A stretch of 64,000 bases of DNA from Sphingobacteriales bacterium (GCA_004144175.1 SEFT01000009.1:1-64000), one strand, 5' to 3'; counted from the first letter of the stretch, positions 25,573 to 33,249 are shown. Translations and numbers: made by a program. Notes: a model not told the origin generated them from the sequence alone.

Positions 25573-25622
25573 CCGACTCTCCGTAGTGTTCATCAAAATA
25601 GCTATCCTTAGTTTGCAACTAT
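25573..25622. repeat. Partial copy of family A repeat
   Basis: CTCTCCGTAGTGTTCATCAA followed by a TATCCTTAGTTTGCAACTA end repeats the sequence seen at 25095-25175. It lies directly in front of the small membrane-protein gene at 25662. Another partial copy is at 26515-26562. Confidence 0.6.
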
Positions 25623-25661
25623 TTCAAAGCAATTGTATATTTCAAAAGACAACAGGATGAT

Positions 25662-26039
25662 ATGACAAGTGAATTTATAACCCATTCCATTTTTATACTG
25701 CTATTCTCACTCGTGTTTGTCGCGATAGCCTTGAAGATTGCTAAACGATATCGTGTAGGTGAGAAACTATCTGCAAATGATTTCAAATTTTTATTCCTAT
25801 TCCTACCACCGCTGGTGCTGTTCGATCTATATCTCCTACATGCCGTTTTCTCAATTGAAGATGCAATCCCTGGATTATTCTGCGTGTCGATTACTAGTAT
25901 GTTAGCTTGTGAAGTAAGCAGAGGTCTTGCCGCTAATAAAAGCTTATTCAAGCTATTTCAAGTCACATATTTCATATCCTCTGTATTTTTTGCCTTTGGC
26001 GCTTTCAGCTTTTTGGAGTTTATTATGCGTCCTGCATAA
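25662..26039 (+). CDS. Small membrane protein of unknown function
   Basis: This 125-residue protein has three or four hydrophobic helices: about 7-25 ('SIFILLFSLVFVAIALKI'), 43-60 ('FKFLFLFLPPLVLFDLYLL'), 68-85 and 100-120 ('VTYFISSVFFAFGAFSFLEF'). No catalytic motif or family is recognised. It stands alone between repeats, with a family A fragment ending about 40 bases before its ATG. Hydrophobic pattern and codon use support a real gene; its function is unknown. Confidence 0.55.
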   Translation: MTSEFITHSIFILLFSLVFVAIALKIAKRYRVGEKLSANDFKFLFLFLPPLVLFDLYLLHAVFSIEDAIPGLFCVSITSMLACEVSRGLAANKSLFKLFQVTYFISSVFFAFGAFSFLEFIMRPA

Positions 26040-26155
26040 TCCGGCTGTATGACTATTCATACGTCACCAAACATCAGATACAAAGCCGTTCTTTGAATGG
26101 AATGCCAACTACCACAGCCGAACAGATCGCCCACTTTCCGTAACTTCCTATCCCT

Positions 26156-26497
26156 ATTAAAGCAATATTTCTATTCACGCTTTTAATGCCGCATATTGCC
26201 GGGGCGCAAAAAAGTTCCATCAACTGTGCTACAGACACGGCGAGCATTATAAGCATTGCTAAAGCGAAGCATCTGTATAATGACAGCAATTCCAATGCTC
26301 CACCGCTACTCACTTATAATGCGCAAACAGACAAATGGATGGTAAAGACGGTAAGGTACCGCGCAACGAGAAAAGGCAAATGCGCAAAAGTAAATGGATG
26401 TACCATCTGTACTATCACCACCTTGACCATCGACTGCCATACAGGAAAGGTTGTGGACAGAAAAAAAGAAACCCGGAAGTTCAACAATTATGAATAG
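26156..26497 (+). CDS. Small secreted protein whose signal peptide begins at an ATT codon
   Basis: An ATG-based reading starts at 26186 inside what is clearly a signal peptide. The in-frame codons from 26156 read I/M-K-A-I-F-L-F-T-L-L-M-P-H-I-A-G-A-Q, a textbook signal sequence starting at an ATT codon, with an in-frame stop at 26141. Either ATT is used as a rare start or the ATG has mutated (G to T) and expression is damaged. The mature ~95 residues include 'NAQTDKWMVKTVRYRATRKG' and Cys pairs in 'GKCAKVNGCTICTITTLTIDC', probably a small disulfide-bonded periplasmic domain. The family is not recognised. Family A and B repeat fragments lie on both sides. Confidence 0.5.
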   Translation: MKAIFLFTLLMPHIAGAQKSSINCATDTASIISIAKAKHLYNDSNSNAPPLLTYNAQTDKWMVKTVRYRATRKGKCAKVNGCTICTITTLTIDCHTGKVVDRKKETRKFNNYE

Positions 26498-26615
26498 CCG
26501 GGTACACCCTCTGCTCTCCGTGCGCATCATCAAAGTACTTGTCCTTAATCTCAACTAATCGCTTCTAGTCCATAACCACCTAGCGGCCGCTGCCATAGGG
26601 GGGTTCATCCACCTG

Positions 26616-26787
26616 GCATGGTAGTTTTTACATACAGTTTGTGAGCGATTGTGAAAGTGAAGAAGTGAAAATTGGTTTGTGAGATTGGTATTGTGATTGA
26701 AGGATTTGTGTAAGAGAGAGCGAGAAAGTGTTGATTGGAATTCATGATCGAAAATAAAGGACTGCATAGCTGCAGTCCTTTATTCAT
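26616..26787 (+). ncRNA. Candidate small RNA, copy 1
   Basis: This ~170-base unit begins GGCATGGTAGTTTTTACATA, continues CAGTTTGTGAGCGATTGTGA, has a GA/GT-rich middle with repeated 'GAGATTGG/GTGATTGA' words, then a TTCATGATCGAAAA block, and ends in a perfect 11-bp terminator (AAAGGACTGCA/TGCAGTCCTTT, loop TAGC) with ATTCATT behind. It is paralogous to 29370-29545: the start, the TTCATGATCGAAAA block and the terminator position are conserved, but the terminator stem differs by compensating changes. It encodes no convincing protein. The surrounding gap 26498-27262 holds this unit plus repeats. A 3' UTR repeat is the main alternative. Confidence 0.5.
26756..26781 (+). terminator. Terminator of candidate small RNA copy 1
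   Basis: AAAGGACTGCA pairs perfectly with TGCAGTCCTTT around TAGC, followed by ATTCATT. Confidence 0.8.
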
Positions 26788-26886
26788 TATAGTTCGTCCT
26801 CTTCGTGTTGGTGATATTCCGAAGGGCAGTTGGAACGATGTAAATAATGGCTACAATGCAGCCAAATAGAAATTCGTCAGTACGAG

Positions 26887-27006
26887 CGAAGTGAAACGAA
26901 GCGTGGTAATCTCCCCAGCATTTGCAGTCCGTGCAATCAGGGCGCAGGTTACTCCGATGATGCCTTTTGCATAGGCTCAGGAGATACCTACGCTCGTTTC
27001 ACTTCG
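26887..27006. repeat. Inverted repeat with ~27-base arms
   Basis: CGAAGTGAAACGAAGCGTGG plus TAATCTCC (26887-26914) is nearly complementary to 26980-27006 (GGAGATACCTACGCTCGTTT plus CACTTCG), with a ~65-base spacer. A short palindrome CCTGCCTACCGGCAGGCAGG follows at 27007. Such GAAGTGAAACGAAGC arms are common in dispersed non-coding repeats of Bacteroidota. Confidence 0.6.
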
Positions 27007-27099
27007 CCTGCCTACCGGCAGGCAGGCTCGGTATGATGGCCTTGATAGAGCCAATCTCCCATTTGCGCAAGTGTTTTCGATTTGTTCATGCGTAATAAG

Positions 27100-27262
27100 T
27101 ACCACAGCATTCGGAACGATGAACGGTGCCAACGCCGTGAAAGATCCATAGTAGCACCCAAGCTTGCTGCAAAAACCTTCTACATACAATCACACAAAGG
27201 GGGTGTGCAAAAGCCCTTGCCGCCTGCCATTAACCCATCTTTGCATATAAACCCTGTCAACC
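27100..27262. repeat. Upstream module of the DUF4373 gene, repeated elsewhere
   Basis: The DNA before 27263 contains CGGAACGATGAACGGTGCCA, AAAGGGGGTGTGCAAAA and CATCTTTGCATATAAACCCT. Matching inverted copies occur at 35232-35395 and 36484-36606. CATCTTTGCA resembles a -7 box, so the module probably includes the DUF4373 promoter. Confidence 0.65.
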
Positions 27263-27916
27263 ATGCCCAGAGCAAAGATCCTCCGCCATTCCACCGACAC
27301 ACGCCACAATGAAAAGATAGCGGCCCTCGTGGGCGACCATGGCCCCGCAGGCTACGGCGCCTATTGGATGGTACTGGAAATATTGCATCGTGAACAAGAC
27401 ATGCGCATAGAACATAGCAAGGCACGAATGCTCAGGCTGGCAGGGCAGGTAGGTATGGTAGCCGATGCATTTGCCCGATTGCTGGACGACATGATAGAGC
27501 TATTTGAACTGCTCGAGATCGTTGACGGTCACCTTGTCTCGACCCTGAGCTACACCCGGCACAGCAAACCACGCCAGCCTGCTATAGAAGCACCTGAACC
27601 AACTATTGACGAAGCACCCGCAGAGCAAACATCCGCGCCCGAGCCTGACGATGAAGAGACTAAACGATACCTCAGCAAAGGATATGACAGAACCGGGATA
27701 GAAATGCATCAATGGCTGAAGCTCGTGATATCGAGGCATTCACCAGCTATGGAGCGATTCCTGATGTCCCCTCTTATTGACCAGAGCATCTATATCTGCA
27801 CCCACTACGATATCGAAGCCATACTATCAGCAATAGACGAGCTGCAAGATAACGCCGACCTGCGCGGGCGCTGCAGCACTACCTACGATGCCATCAGGCG
27901 GGTACTGGATAAATAG
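27263..27916 (+). CDS. DUF4373 (Lin1244/Lin1753-like, phage-replisome-organiser-type) protein
   Basis: The N-terminal ~95 residues fit the DUF4373/Lin1244-type domain: 'RHSTDTRHNEKIAALVGDHG' and 'GYGAYWMVLEILHRE', a winged-helix fold also found in phage replisome organisers. A Pro/Glu-rich linker (about 105-135) leads to a helical C-terminal domain (about 140-217, ending 'TTYDAIRRVLDK'). It would bind DNA, and its origin is probably a mobile element. The 5' flank and first codons (MPRAKI) are duplicated as a remnant at 36484-36606. It stands alone among repeats. Confidence 0.72.
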   Translation: MPRAKILRHSTDTRHNEKIAALVGDHGPAGYGAYWMVLEILHREQDMRIEHSKARMLRLAGQVGMVADAFARLLDDMIELFELLEIVDGHLVSTLSYTRHSKPRQPAIEAPEPTIDEAPAEQTSAPEPDDEETKRYLSKGYDRTGIEMHQWLKLVISRHSPAMERFLMSPLIDQSIYICTHYDIEAILSAIDELQDNADLRGRCSTTYDAIRRVLDK

Positions 27917-28120
27917 TAAACTTATAAGCATTGAACAAAAACCTATCTACCCCGCAAAGGCTGCCCCGAAGGACTCAGTCTGCATCTGCTTCCTATAAAA
28001 AAACTGTTAATGATAAAGGCATCATCAGCAACCACCCGTCAACCTGCCACAGGACCAATAAGATGTACTGTAAATATAGGAGAGGGCTACGCCCGCTTTA
28101 AAGCGGGATCCTACCTGTAT

Positions 28121-28253
28121 AAGGCTGCATTTTGCAGCAGCTATACATCCCCACAGCAGTGGCCTAACGGCAGCGTAAGAGCAGCACAACAGCAGCGTAG
28201 CGACAGCGCAACGACAGCACAGCAGCAGCACAACAGCACCTTTACAGCACCGT
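28121..28253. repeat. CAG/CAA-rich dispersed repeat, copy 1
   Basis: This begins AAGGCTGCATTTTGCAGCAG and continues with AGCAGCACAACAGCAGC-type words, ending CACCTTTACAGCAC. An inverted copy with about the same word order is at 34796-34924. Conceptual translation in one frame gives Gln/Ser/Thr-rich text, but there is no gene-like start. The 570-base gap 27917-28489 contains only this recognisable element. Confidence 0.7.
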
Positions 28254-28489
28254 GAACGACTATCGTCCCAGCCTCAACCCAACACCAAACAAGTAATGAA
28301 ACGCAAAAAGAATGAAATTTCTTCCGAGCCTGCCTAGCCATTACCCAACCCGGCCTTACGGGGCTTACAATAGCTACCAGGTCTTGCATCAAATGAAAGT
28401 AACTTCATCCGGTTCCGAAACTTGAGCATTACATCATCCTTCAGCGAGGGCATTATTTTAATAACATCACCCCTTGTAAATAACGAAGC

Positions 28490-29311
28490 ATGAGATTATC
28501 AAATATTACTACTGATACAAAGGGCTGGGTGAAGCGGCTGGCGAGGTTTGGGCTGGCAGCCAAGGGTATTGTGTACCTGCTTTCGGGGGTGCTGGCCTTG
28601 ATGGGCGCGCTATCTATTGGCAATCACCCCGGCAAGGACGCCGATAAGTCGGGCGTATTCAGCTTTGTGTACGAGCAACCAATGGGCAAAGCCCTGCTGG
28701 CGGCCATTGCCTTAGGCCTGCTCTGCTATGCCGCATGGCGCCTTATACAGGGCATCAGGGACACCGAAAGAAAGGGTACTGACTTCAAAGGATTAGCCAA
28801 ACGAGGATCGTACATTTTTCGCGGGCTGCTGTATCTGTCGGTAGCAATATATGCGGGTAAGATGTTGCTATACCACACAGCCAGCAAAGGCGATAGCAAC
28901 CAGAAGCTTGCAGGCGAGCTGATGGATAAGCCATTCGGTCAGGTGCTGGTAGGCGCTATAGCAATCGTTATGTTCATATCGGGTATCGTGCAGTTGTTCA
29001 ATGCGTTTTCTGGTAAGTATAAGAAGTATGTACAGGAAGCACACCATAAAAACCACATTACCTCCCTGCTCATCAGTGCCGGAAAGCTGGGTTATGCTGC
29101 ACGGGGTATTGTGTGGTTCATCATCGGCTGGCTGTTCCTGAAGGCCGCACTCAACGCATCGCCTGGCGAAGCAGGCGGCAGCGGCGATGTATTCGAATGG
29201 CTGCAAAGCTGGGACTACGGAGATGCATTGATGGCTATAGTTGCAGCGGGCCTGGTATGCTATGGCATCTTTATGTTCCTCCGCGCAAGGTACCAGCCTA
29301 TAAATGCATAG
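28490..29311 (+). CDS. DUF1206 membrane protein
   Basis: This 273-residue integral membrane protein consists of three tandem two-helix units, each opening with a motif like 'ARFGLAAKGIVYLLSGVLAL': around 17-42, around 103-128 ('RGSYIFRGLLYLSVAIYAG') and around 198-222 ('KLGYAARGIVWFIIGWLFL'). This internal triplication is the hallmark of DUF1206. Six transmembrane helices are expected; the role is unknown in the family. No neighbour suggests a pathway. It is followed by the second candidate small RNA. Confidence 0.9.
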   Translation: MRLSNITTDTKGWVKRLARFGLAAKGIVYLLSGVLALMGALSIGNHPGKDADKSGVFSFVYEQPMGKALLAAIALGLLCYAAWRLIQGIRDTERKGTDFKGLAKRGSYIFRGLLYLSVAIYAGKMLLYHTASKGDSNQKLAGELMDKPFGQVLVGAIAIVMFISGIVQLFNAFSGKYKKYVQEAHHKNHITSLLISAGKLGYAARGIVWFIIGWLFLKAALNASPGEAGGSGDVFEWLQSWDYGDALMAIVAAGLVCYGIFMFLRARYQPINA

Positions 29312-29369
29312 GTGCAGTAAGGGAATATAGCCGTGGTCGCTCCTCCGCTACCACCGCGGGTTACAGCCT

Positions 29370-29545
29370 TGGCACGGTAGTTTATACATACAGTTTGTGA
29401 GCGATTATGATCAGTGAGAAAGTAGATGTGAAGTTAGGTTTGTGATAGAGAGCGTGTGAGAGAAGGAATGTGAGATTGGAGTAGTGTGATGATTGGAAAT
29501 TCATGATCGAAAAAAGGACTGTAAGAAACTTACAGTCCTTTTTCA
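29370..29545 (+). ncRNA. Candidate small RNA, copy 2
   Basis: This is the paralogue of 26616-26787. It shares the start (GGCACGGTAGTTTATACATA, then CAGTTTGTGAGCGATTATGA), a GA/GT-rich middle, the TTCATGATCGAAAA block, and a terminator with a different stem (AAAGGACTGTAAG/CTTACAGTCCTTT) but the same position. Conservation of the ends and of pairing, with drift in the middle, favours a transcribed RNA over a random repeat. It lies about 60 bases after the DUF1206 gene in the same direction, so a 3' UTR element is an alternative. Confidence 0.5.
29513..29540 (+). terminator. Terminator of candidate small RNA copy 2
   Basis: AAAGGACTGTAAG pairs with CTTACAGTCCTTT around AAA/A, followed by T-rich sequence (TTTTTCATT). 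Confidence 0.8.
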
Positions 29546-29609
29546 TTGCCGGCATTGTGTGGTTTTAATACAGGCAGTTCTTTTATATCTTTCGTCAGCT
29601 TTATAAGAA

Positions 29610-29923
29610 ATGCAGGCAGTCGTTCATTATTTCCTTCATCTGGTATTCCCGGTTTTTATCGCCTTGCTGTTTTACAAGCACAGGTGGCAAAGGGTCTACC
29701 TCATGATGTTGGCCACCATAGCTATCGATCTCGATCACCTGCTGGCCAGCCCTATATTCGATGCCTGTAGGTGTAGCATAGCCATCCGCTGCATGGCTAT
29801 GTTGCCATATTTTGCTATTGCCTGTTGCTATGCTTCAGTAGCACCAGGCCAGTAGGTATCGGGCTGGTACTACACATGCTTACCGACGCACTCGACTGCT
29901 ATTTGAGTAGCCTGCGTTGCTAG
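29610..29923 (+). pseudogene. DUF6122 membrane protein gene, frameshifted
   Basis: From ATG 29610 the protein reads 'VVHYFLHLVFPVFIALLFYK' and 'TIAIDLDHLLASPIFDACRC', which is DUF6122. After 'CSIA' (29781) the frame goes wrong and stops at 29855. From 29783 another frame continues the family exactly: 'HPLHGYVAIFCYCLLLCF', then 'GIGLVLHMLTDALDCYL', ending at TAG 29921-29923. About four bases (coding G-F between I and H) appear to be missing at 29781-29782. The intact product would be a small membrane protein of ~105 residues. It is either a genuine pseudogene or a sequence error. Confidence 0.75.
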
Positions 29924-29934
29924 AGGTGGTAGGG

Positions 29935-31263
29935 TTATTTTTTCTTGCCGCGAGTCTTGGGCTTGCCATATTTCTGCATCATCTTATCGGCATGGCGCAC
30001 CTTTTTGTTCACCTTCATATTCTTCGCCTTCTTCTCATGAAAGGCACCACCACCCTCTTCGCGCTTGGGCAGCTTCACCGATAGCTCCTTCATATGTACC
30101 TTGGGCAGCTCATCCTCGGTAAGCAAAGTGGAGATCTCCAGGTCTTCGGGCAGTTCTTTGACAGGTATGGCATACTGCATCAGCGCCTCTATTTTATCCT
30201 GCCTTGGCTTTTCTTTTTCGGTGATGAAGACGATAGCGTTACCCTGCTTATCGGCACGACCCGTGCGGCCTATGCGGTGTATGTAGTCTTCGGGTAGTTC
30301 AGGTGTATCCAGGTTAATGACATGTGTTACCTCGTTTACATCCAGGCCACGCGCTATCAGATCGGTGGCTATGAGTATACGGTAGGTGCCTTCTTTAAAA
30401 GTAGCCACTGTGCGTATACGGTTGTTCTGTTCTTTGTTAGAATGTATTACACCTACCTTCCCGGGATACTCCGGCTCCAGCAGCTCGTATAGCTGGTTGG
30501 CCATTTGCTTGGTAGCGGTAAATACCAGCACCTTGGTCATCTGGCTATCGTGCTGCAGCAGGTGTCTCAGCAGGTTTACCTTGGTATTGAAGTTGGGCAC
30601 CATGTAGGCCGTCTGCTGTATGTTGCTTAGCGGCGTACCTGTGGGCGCTGCCTCTATGCGTACCACATGCTCAAAGAAGCTGTTCATCAGCGTCTCTACC
30701 TCGGGCACCATCGTAGCGCTAAAGAGAATGTTCTGTCGCTTGGGTGGTAGCAGATCAAATACATCTTCGAGCTGCCGGCGGAAACCAAGATTAAATATCT
30801 CGTCCACCTCATCGATCACCAGTCGCTTAATATTCTTCAAACGAAGTGATCCTTGATAAGCAAGATCAAGCAAACGCCCCGGCGTGGCCACCAGTATGTC
30901 CACGCCCTCATTTACTGCCGCTACATTCCTGCTCATTGACACTCCACCATATACGCCCAATACAACAAGGCTGGTATATTTCAACAGCTGTCTTGCTGCT
31001 TCTACGGTTTGGTCTACCAGCTCGCGCGTGGGCACCAGCACCAGCATCTGTGGCATACGGTCTTTGGCGTACTTCATTTGCCTTGCAGTAGGCAGCAGAT
31101 AGGCGAACGTCTTACCAGTACCTGTTTGTGCTATGCCACATACATCTGCTCCTGACATGATCACCGGAAAGGCGCGATGCTGAATAGTGGTAGGTTCTTT
31201 AAAGCCAAGTTCGGCCAATGCATCGGCCAGCGGCTTGCTGAGATTTAATTCTTCAAAGGTCAT
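29935..31263 (-). CDS. DEAD-box family ATP-dependent RNA helicase
   Basis: This 442-residue RNA helicase starts 'MTFEELNLSKPLADALAELG' at 31263; a longer frame to 31305 adds 14 residues that do not fit the family. Motifs in order: Q motif ('EPTTIQ'), Walker A 'AQTGTGKT', 'PTRELVDQ', 'TPGRLL', motif II 'DEVD' instead of DEAD, 'SAT', 'ARGLDV' and 'HRIGRTGR'. The C-terminal tail (about 395-442) is very basic ('KKAKNMKVNKKVRHADKMMQ') and would bind RNA. It likely acts in ribosome assembly or RNA turnover, in particular at low temperature. It converges on the broken DUF6122 gene with a 12-base gap. Confidence 0.94.
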   Translation of the reverse strand: MTFEELNLSKPLADALAELGFKEPTTIQHRAFPVIMSGADVCGIAQTGTGKTFAYLLPTARQMKYAKDRMPQMLVLVPTRELVDQTVEAARQLLKYTSLVVLGVYGGVSMSRNVAAVNEGVDILVATPGRLLDLAYQGSLRLKNIKRLVIDEVDEIFNLGFRRQLEDVFDLLPPKRQNILFSATMVPEVETLMNSFFEHVVRIEAAPTGTPLSNIQQTAYMVPNFNTKVNLLRHLLQHDSQMTKVLVFTATKQMANQLYELLEPEYPGKVGVIHSNKEQNNRIRTVATFKEGTYRILIATDLIARGLDVNEVTHVINLDTPELPEDYIHRIGRTGRADKQGNAIVFITEKEKPRQDKIEALMQYAIPVKELPEDLEISTLLTEDELPKVHMKELSVKLPKREEGGGAFHEKKAKNMKVNKKVRHADKMMQKYGKPKTRGKKK

Positions 31264-31325
31264 TACCTGCAAAAATACTGCATTGCATCCACTATGGCCT
31301 TGCAAGTATCTTTCACCGCGAATTC

Positions 31326-31778
31326 CTAGTCCCAGTTATCGATTTTCAGATCGTGCGGTGTGGGCTGGCCTTTGCCTGCTTCTACATACGAGCGCAGGCT
31401 TAGCAGGAACACAGCCCACTTCATGCTGCAATGCGCCATAAATTCTACTTCTTCCTCCCAGTTGCGATGGCTGAATAAGAGGGTCGTTTGCCCGTCCTGT
31501 TTATAGAGATTAAAGACGAGGTCTGTGCCTATCCATTCAGCAGGGCCGTCGATGCAGTGCCAGCTTACGCGTTTGTCTTTATCAAGTTCTTTCACTTGCA
31601 TCACCATCTTGCCCTTCACCTCACCAGTTTGCGATGCGAATGTAAATTCGATGTGCCCACCCAACTGCTCATTACCCTTCACGTCATCTGTCCACCAGTT
31701 AGCCAGACCGTCCATTTGTTGCCAATACACTTTCGCTGAAGATGCCCTAATACCTATGCGATGAATGATATTTGCCAT
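31326..31778 (-). CDS. SRPBCC (START-like) domain protein
   Basis: This 150-residue protein is a single SRPBCC/AHSA1-like fold: N-terminal strand 'IIHRIGIRASSAKVYWQQM', 'LANWWTDDVKG', central strands 'RVSWHCIDGPAEWIGTDLVF' and a long C-terminal helix 'MKWAVFLLSLRSYVEAGKG'. Such proteins bind hydrophobic ligands in a cavity; the ligand is unknown. It sits 62 bases upstream of the helicase gene on the same strand and may be co-transcribed with it. The fold is clear, the function open. Confidence 0.85.
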   Translation of the reverse strand: MANIIHRIGIRASSAKVYWQQMDGLANWWTDDVKGNEQLGGHIEFTFASQTGEVKGKMVMQVKELDKDKRVSWHCIDGPAEWIGTDLVFNLYKQDGQTTLLFSHRNWEEEVEFMAHCSMKWAVFLLSLRSYVEAGKGQPTPHDLKIDNWD

Positions 31779-32041
31779 AAAAAAACTAAGCTTTTAGAAT
31801 GGTGTCAGGCTTTTATTTGCTAAATGATGCAAAGCCGAATTTAAACTGTTTACATTCAAACCTTTGTTTATAATCCTAGCAACCACTCGCTTGGATTCAG
31901 GTGTTGGTTGCCGCCATGACACGGTGCTGAGTATGGTACACCACGGCTATTACCTCATTCGTCCCAAATCTTTTATGTTATACCATGAGCCTTATACATT
32001 TGATATTATCCAACAGAAGCAATCCTAATTAATACTTTTAT

Positions 32042-32239
32042 ATGCGCACTTTCAGGGTATCGATCATAGGCAACGAAGTTGTATCGTGTGTAGAAGACTT
32101 CAGCCTGAAAGCATATACGGATGTATTCGTGCAAAACGATAAAGCCGGCAATCCGGTCTTCGCTGTTATCAGAACGGCCTCTCTGCTTAACGCCGTTCAG
32201 ATGGCTGAAGAGCTGTTGGAAAAAGGGAAATCGGACTAG
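32042..32239 (+). CDS. Small uncharacterised protein
   Basis: This 65-residue protein reads 'MRTFRVSIIGNEVVSCVEDF', then 'VQNDKAGNPVFAVIRTASLL', ending in an acidic/basic helix. A TACATTTG -7 box at 31995-32002, with a TTTT 20 bases before it, would start a transcript ~35 bases before the ATG, which supports expression. No family is recognised. An overlapping frame exists on the other strand but lacks such a promoter. Confidence 0.5.
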   Translation: MRTFRVSIIGNEVVSCVEDFSLKAYTDVFVQNDKAGNPVFAVIRTASLLNAVQMAEELLEKGKSD

Positions 32240-32308
32240 TCTTCTTAATTCCGTTTCACTGCTGATAAAGGCTAAGAAGAATATCCGATGACCCCTTTTT
32301 ATCAAGTT

Positions 32309-32809
32309 TTAGTTTTTAGCACGCAACAGGTATGCATCCAACTGATCGAACGTACCTGCAAATCCTTGCTGCATATTGTCTTTAATAGATTGATAGGTAG
32401 CTTTCTGCGCCGCAGTAGCATTTACCGGATGGCCTTGTAACGTCATTGTAGTAATGCCATTACTTTCTTCCAGTCTTATTTCATTAAAGATCTCCAGTGG
32501 AAAGTCCATCGGGAACGGAGATGAACAAATGTTGCCTTCTTCGTCGGAGAAAGAATTTACAAATTGAATGAGGTTGGATTGCTTTATTTTCTCAAACTTA
32601 AAAAGCCCCCACATAACCTGCCCGTTACCTTCCATCTTGTAGTGCACCGTACCACCCGGTCTGAAGTCAAATGATTTAACCGTGACAGGCATTCCTGTCG
32701 GTCCCCACCACGCTGCAAAGGCTTCGGCCGTTGCAAAAGCGCCGAATACCAAATCTATCGGCGCATCAAATTCGCGGACTATTTTCAGTCCTTCTTGAGT
32801 CTGTATCAT
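32309..32809 (-). CDS. AHSA1/SRPBCC domain protein paired with an ArsR regulator
   Basis: This 166-residue AHSA1-type SRPBCC protein has the typical opening 'VREFDAPIDLVFGAFATAEA', 'FAAWWGPTGMPVTVKSFDFR' and 'PGGTVHYKM', and the C-terminal 'AQKATYQSIKDNMQQGFAGT'. Its start overlaps the stop of the ArsR gene (ATGA), the usual ArsR-AHSA1 pair of Bacteroidota. Such proteins bind hydrophobic ligands; their physiological role is mostly unknown. Regulation is through the operator upstream of the ArsR gene. Confidence 0.92.
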   Translation of the reverse strand: MIQTQEGLKIVREFDAPIDLVFGAFATAEAFAAWWGPTGMPVTVKSFDFRPGGTVHYKMEGNGQVMWGLFKFEKIKQSNLIQFVNSFSDEEGNICSSPFPMDFPLEIFNEIRLEESNGITTMTLQGHPVNATAAQKATYQSIKDNMQQGFAGTFDQLDAYLLRAKN

Positions 32810-33156
32810 TTTCTTGTTTTAGGTTTTTTACTTGTTTTTTGGATCTTTTGCAGGTATTTATCCAATGAGTCCAGCTTTTCGCTCCATAGCTGCTTATACT
32901 GCTCTACCCATGTAGCTACCTCGCCCAGTGCTTCCAGTTTTGCCTCGCAATAGCGTTCGCGGCCTTCTTGCCGTATAATCACAATGCCACACTCTGTAAG
33001 GATCTTTATATGCTGCGATATGGCAGGCCGGCTCATATCAAAGTTGCTTGCAATCGCATTTAGGTTCATTGGTTGCCTGGCTATCAAATTTATGATGTGC
33101 CGGCGTGTAGGGTCGGCTATTGCCTGAAATACATCTCTTCTAGCTTCAAATGACAT
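32806..33156 (-). CDS. ArsR-family winged-helix repressor
   Basis: This 116-residue regulator has a winged-helix domain of the ArsR/SmtB type: 'IADPTRRHIINLIARQPMNL' and 'IASNFDMSRPAISQHIKILT', with the 'CGIVIIRQEGRERYCEAKLE' wing. No metal-binding CxC cluster is seen, in line with the non-metal ArsR type that regulates AHSA1 genes. The C-terminus is Lys-rich. It is first in the two-gene unit, and its own promoter holds a matching palindrome, so autoregulation is likely. Confidence 0.93.
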   Translation of the reverse strand: MSFEARRDVFQAIADPTRRHIINLIARQPMNLNAIASNFDMSRPAISQHIKILTECGIVIIRQEGRERYCEAKLEALGEVATWVEQYKQLWSEKLDSLDKYLQKIQKTSKKPKTRK

Positions 33157-33176
33157 TGTGTAACCATTTACTTACA

Positions 33177-33208
33177 CGAAAGTATATGTAAGTATTTACT
33201 TACACAAA
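33177..33208 (-). promoter_or_regulatory. Promoter with operator between -33 and -7 boxes of the ArsR/AHSA1 unit
   Basis: On the minus strand a TTTG (plus 33205-33208) and TACTTTCG (plus 33177-33184) form a Bacteroidota -33/-7 pair with a 20-base spacer. The spacer is filled by the perfect palindrome TGTAAGTA-TT-TACTTACA (33187-33204). A further half site ATTTACTTACA lies at 33166-33176, after the -7 box. Binding by the ArsR protein would exclude RNA polymerase. Confidence 0.7.
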
Positions 33209-33225
33209 TTTATTTTTGCTAAAAA

Positions 33226-33249
33226 GGAGCGCAAATTAATCTGCGCTCC
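33226..33249 (-). terminator. Terminator after the T9SS gene at 33274
   Basis: GGAGCGCA pairs with TGCGCTCC around eight bases. On the minus strand the hairpin is followed by TTTTT, fitting the gene that ends at 33274. Confidence 0.8.

Noticed and set aside
28010-28255. 81-codon frame over CAG/CAA repeat copy 1
   Set aside because: Same reason as for the inverted copy; the frame begins in non-coding DNA.
32241-32279. CTTCTTA/TAAGAAG inverted repeat as terminator
   Set aside because: A 25-base loop and no T-run; chance AT-rich pairing is likely.
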